Assembly: GCA_002317155.1 (NCBI GenBank)
Contig: DCIR01000097.1
Coordinates: forward strand, 5,793 to 39,435
Direction: 5' to 3'
Length of the DNA: 33,643 nucleotides
From: Lachnospiraceae bacterium UBA1721
Lineage (GTDB): Bacteria; Bacillota; Clostridia; Lachnospirales; Lachnospiraceae
Part shown: piece by piece, positions 30,950 through 33,643 of the stretch
Position numbering within the stretch: the stretch's first letter is position 1
Layout of the letters: every line of letters starts with the position of its first letter
The notes under the pieces: generated by a model
What the model was told of the DNA's origin: nothing
Database searches by the model: none
The model's input: only the letters and a program-made list of their open reading frames with translations
Translations under genes and position numbers: made by a program

Positions 30950-32359
30950 ATGTATTGTTTTAATTGCGGATGCCTTCTTGCAGAATATGATTATTGTACT
31001 AACTGCGGCACTGATGTCGGTATGTACAAAAAAATCATGTATGCCTCCAATCATTTTTATAATGAAGGCCTTCAGAAGGCAAATGTCAGAGATTTGTCAG
31101 GGGCTGCGGTAAGCCTCAGACAGAGTATAAAATTTAATAAGAATAATATTGAGGCCAGAAACCTGTTGGGACTGGTCTATTTTGAGTTAGGTGAGGTTGG
31201 ATTAGCCTTAAGCGAGTGGGTAATCAGCCAGAATCAGCGTCCCGATAAAAATATGGCGACGGATTATATTCAGCAGATTCAGGCACCCGGATCAGGACTT
31301 GGCGACATGTCACAGTCGATTCACAAGTATAACCTCGCATACTATTACTGTACTCAGAACAGTAAGGATCTTGCCAAGATTCAGCTTAAGGGAGCACTTA
31401 ATAAAAATGCTCAGCTGGTCAAGGCACACGTTCTTCTCGGTCTTTTATATATGGATGAGGAGAACTGGGAAAATGCAGAGCGCGAGATGCGCCGTGCACT
31501 TAAGATCGACCACAACAATACTCTTGCACTTACTTATCTCAAGGAAACAGACAGGATGCTTGAGCCGGATGAGATGGATGGTAAGCCGGTCGTAAGTAAG
31601 AGCAAGAATAAGGAAGCTGTAAGAATTCAGAGAGATAATGATTTTATCATTCAACCTGCCAATGTGCGCGAGCCTAAGAATTCCGGAATCGGTACTTTTG
31701 TGAATATTCTTATAGGTCTGATTATCGGTGCGGCAGCAGTATACTTCCTTGTAGTGCCGGCGAGACTTGCGCAGGTGACAAGTGAGTCTCAGGCCAGCAT
31801 CAAGGAAATCGGAGATCAGATAGACAGTAAGAATTCAACTATTCAGGAATTGCAGGACAAAGTGGATTCTTTGGAAAAAGAGAATGTGTCACTCAGCAAC
31901 CTGGTTGACAGCTATTCGGGTGATGCCGGTGTGATTAATGATTATAACCAGCTGATGGAGATTGCCGGTGATTATATTGTTCATCAGGATAGTGCCACCA
32001 CAGCCGGTCTTATGAATGAACTCAGAGATAATGTTGATATAGAGGCTCAGTCTATAGGATTCCAGGCTCTGTATCAGTCACTGATTACCGTGCTTGGTCC
32101 TGAATTTGCATTGAATTGCTATAATGACGGAATTGCAGCATATGAGAGCGGTGATTATAATACCGCTGTTGAGAAGCTCTCTGATGCATGGTATTTTGAC
32201 AATTCCAATGCCGATGCTCTTTACAGTCTTGCTAATGCTTACAGAATGCAGGGCAATTACGAGGCGGCTGTTGCGGCGTATGAACAGGTTATTGCACTGT
32301 TCCCCGGTACTGAACGCGCATCCAAGAGTGAGCAGTATATTTTAGAGATTAACGGATAA
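30950..32359 (+). CDS. Zinc-ribbon, TPR and coiled-coil membrane protein
   Basis: The 469-aa product begins with a zinc ribbon (C3, C6, C16, C19), continues with TPR-like helical repeats (about 35-200, e.g. NIEARNLLGLVYFELGEVGLA and NTLALTYLKET), one membrane helix (about 249-270, FVNILIGLIIGAAAVYFLVV), a coiled coil (about 275-325) and further TPRs at the C-terminus (about 385-465, with NADALYSLANAYRMQGNYEAA). The topology suggests N-terminal TPRs in the cytosol and C-terminal TPRs outside, so it could bridge the membrane. AGGAG overlaps the stop of the 50-aa gene. The GH25 gene follows 31 nt later. Function unknown; a scaffold for envelope assembly is only a guess. Confidence 0.82.
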   Translation: MYCFNCGCLLAEYDYCTNCGTDVGMYKKIMYASNHFYNEGLQKANVRDLSGAAVSLRQSIKFNKNNIEARNLLGLVYFELGEVGLALSEWVISQNQRPDKNMATDYIQQIQAPGSGLGDMSQSIHKYNLAYYYCTQNSKDLAKIQLKGALNKNAQLVKAHVLLGLLYMDEENWENAEREMRRALKIDHNNTLALTYLKETDRMLEPDEMDGKPVVSKSKNKEAVRIQRDNDFIIQPANVREPKNSGIGTFVNILIGLIIGAAAVYFLVVPARLAQVTSESQASIKEIGDQIDSKNSTIQELQDKVDSLEKENVSLSNLVDSYSGDAGVINDYNQLMEIAGDYIVHQDSATTAGLMNELRDNVDIEAQSIGFQALYQSLITVLGPEFALNCYNDGIAAYESGDYNTAVEKLSDAWYFDNSNADALYSLANAYRMQGNYEAAVAAYEQVIALFPGTERASKSEQYILEING

Positions 32360-32390
32360 TGTTAGTATCCCCAGTATAACGAGGTTATTA

Positions 32391-33569
32391 ATGGAATTAG
32401 AAGATTTTGAGATTGAAGATCTTGACGCTGAAGATTATGATGCCGAAGAAGATTTGGTGTCATCTTCTGCAGGAACAGGGTCGGTTAAGAAGGGTGCAAT
32501 AAAGGTTATTTCGATTGTCGGAATTAACCTGCTTGTAATTCTGCTTTTAATAGTTATTATGGGCGTTGTGCTTTTTGCAAAAGGAAAGATAACGATTGCC
32601 AAAACCTATGAAGAAGGTCAGGAACCGATATATACCGAAGAGCAGATGAAACAGCTTATGCTGGCAGCAAAAGAAGATGCTGCAGCGCTGGCAGATGCGG
32701 AGGTTGAAGGAGCATATAACAACGGTTTTTCAATCGGACAAAACAGCCTGCTTGATTATATCAAAGATACCCTGATGAATAATAATTCATCGCTTGAGAC
32801 ATTTAATAAAATATACCCTGACCACTTTATTGTGGTGAGCAACGGAAGATATAACTTCCTGCAGATTAATAATAATCTTAAGCTTAGCAATCTTGTTCAG
32901 GATCAGATCGTTGTGCTTGACAGTGGAGAACTTCAGTATACGGATGCGAACGGAAATGTGACTTCTCACAAGGGCATCGACGTATCTGAATATCAGGGTA
33001 ATATCAACTGGTCGAAGGTTGCTGCAGACGGCGTAGAGTTTGCAATCATGAGAGCATACTACAGAGGCTACGGCACAGGACGACTTGTTAAGGATGCCAA
33101 GATAGAAGATAACCTTCAGGGTGCAATAGATAATGGTGTTCATGTGGGTGTGTACGTATTCAGCCAGGCAATCACCAGAGAGGAAGCTGTTGAGGAAGCC
33201 GAGATGGCTATTGAGACACTTCAGCCCTATGCTACTAATGTGCCTATAGTTATCGATGTTGAGAGAGTGGCAGGAACCACTACAAGAATGGATGCGCTTT
33301 CTGTTGAGGAGCGTACAGATGTAATTCTTGCATTCTGCGATACAGTATCGAATGCCGGATATATCCCTGTTATTTATTTCAATACCGAGATGGGCGGTCT
33401 GTATGTCGATCTCGAACAGCTCGAAGGAATCAGCAAGTGGTATGCATGGTATGGTACATGGCTGTACTTCCCTTATGAGTATGATATGTGGCAGTACAAG
33501 GATACCGGTAAAGTGGATGGAATCAATGGCAATGTTGATATGAATATTGCGTTTGATGTCTTTTGGTAA
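32391..33569 (+). CDS. Membrane-anchored GH25 lysozyme
   Basis: The 392-aa product has an acidic cytosolic tail (1-30), one membrane helix (about 38-64), a helical stalk region (to about 190), and a glycoside hydrolase family 25 domain (194-390). Domain markers are KGIDVSEYQGNINW with D197, the catalytic DxE in IVIDVERV (D289, E291), VIYFNTEMGG and MWQYKDTGKVDGINGNVDMN at the end. GH25 enzymes cleave the N-acetylmuramic acid - N-acetylglucosamine bond of peptidoglycan. As a type II membrane protein it acts on the cell's own wall rather than as a secreted lysin. It is likely co-transcribed with the TPR protein gene. Confidence 0.92.
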   Translation: MELEDFEIEDLDAEDYDAEEDLVSSSAGTGSVKKGAIKVISIVGINLLVILLLIVIMGVVLFAKGKITIAKTYEEGQEPIYTEEQMKQLMLAAKEDAAALADAEVEGAYNNGFSIGQNSLLDYIKDTLMNNNSSLETFNKIYPDHFIVVSNGRYNFLQINNNLKLSNLVQDQIVVLDSGELQYTDANGNVTSHKGIDVSEYQGNINWSKVAADGVEFAIMRAYYRGYGTGRLVKDAKIEDNLQGAIDNGVHVGVYVFSQAITREEAVEEAEMAIETLQPYATNVPIVIDVERVAGTTTRMDALSVEERTDVILAFCDTVSNAGYIPVIYFNTEMGGLYVDLEQLEGISKWYAWYGTWLYFPYEYDMWQYKDTGKVDGINGNVDMNIAFDVFW

Positions 33570-33607
33570 ACTACCTTTATAAAAAGTGTGTCGATGCTAA
33601 ATTGCTG

Positions 33608-33629
33608 TTTTGTAAGCGTATCTACAAAA
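33608..33629 (+). repeat. Inverted repeat after the GH25 gene
   Basis: TTTTGTA (33608-33614) and TACAAAA (33623-33629) flank an 8-nt loop. It could be a weak terminator or an operator of the next gene beyond the window. The remaining bases are AT-rich without a visible gene. Confidence 0.35.
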
Positions 33630-33643
33630 TGATAAAAATTGTA

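Overview
The window looks like a chromosomal core segment from a low-GC Gram-positive anaerobe of the Clostridia, most likely family Lachnospiraceae (Butyrivibrio/Pseudobutyrivibrio-like). This is inferred from the Firmicutes LexA boxes at recA, an RNase Y gene, a valine T-box leader, AAGGAGG-type ribosome sites, and several small proteins of a Lachnospiraceae type. No rRNA, tRNA, IS element, prophage or CRISPR array was seen.

Layout. 1-461: 5' part of an ABC-F ATPase gene (minus strand), divergent from recA. 795-4236: recA-recX under two LexA boxes, then rny with its own promoter and terminator. 4504-5793: class I-like aminotransferase. 6174-7046: XerD-like recombinase, convergent with an AroF/G/H-type DAHP synthase gene (7123-8151, minus) across a shared terminator. 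8392-14731: a tightly packed run of membrane polysaccharide deacetylase, pyrH, frr, uppS, cdsA, dxr and rseP. This links nucleotide supply, ribosome recycling, isoprenoid and phospholipid precursors and the envelope protease. The run continues into a two-gene module of a PP2C-like protein without metal ligands plus a cytosolic Ser/Thr kinase (14771-16239), then a PAS-GGDEF protein. 17783-19573: trpS, an 85-aa protein and RidA. 19746-22467: a DUF5721-like protein (minus), DegV, an orphan LytTR response regulator (minus) and a DUF1294 membrane protein (minus). 22626-24734: a lipoprotein and a tandem-GNAT protein. 24748-28072: consensus promoter, valine T-box, a 258-bp array of hairpins and 61-bp tandem repeats, then valS. 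28196-33569: a second lipoprotein, folC, a 50-aa protein, a zinc-ribbon/TPR membrane protein and a membrane-anchored GH25 lysozyme.

The most unusual items are: (i) the putative pseudophosphatase-kinase pair joined by a TAATG overlap and followed by a diguanylate cyclase; (ii) the repeat array between the valine T-box terminator and valS, where an 18-nt stretch starting in the terminator U-tract has three alternative downstream complements; (iii) an apparently leaderless ABC-F transcript; (iv) a long perfect hairpin inside the recX coding region; (v) a possible split ribosome binding site at trpS; (vi) the 50-aa protein and zinc-ribbon/TPR/GH25 genes after folC. All motif and pairing calls were made by eye. 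No database search, folding or alignment was run.
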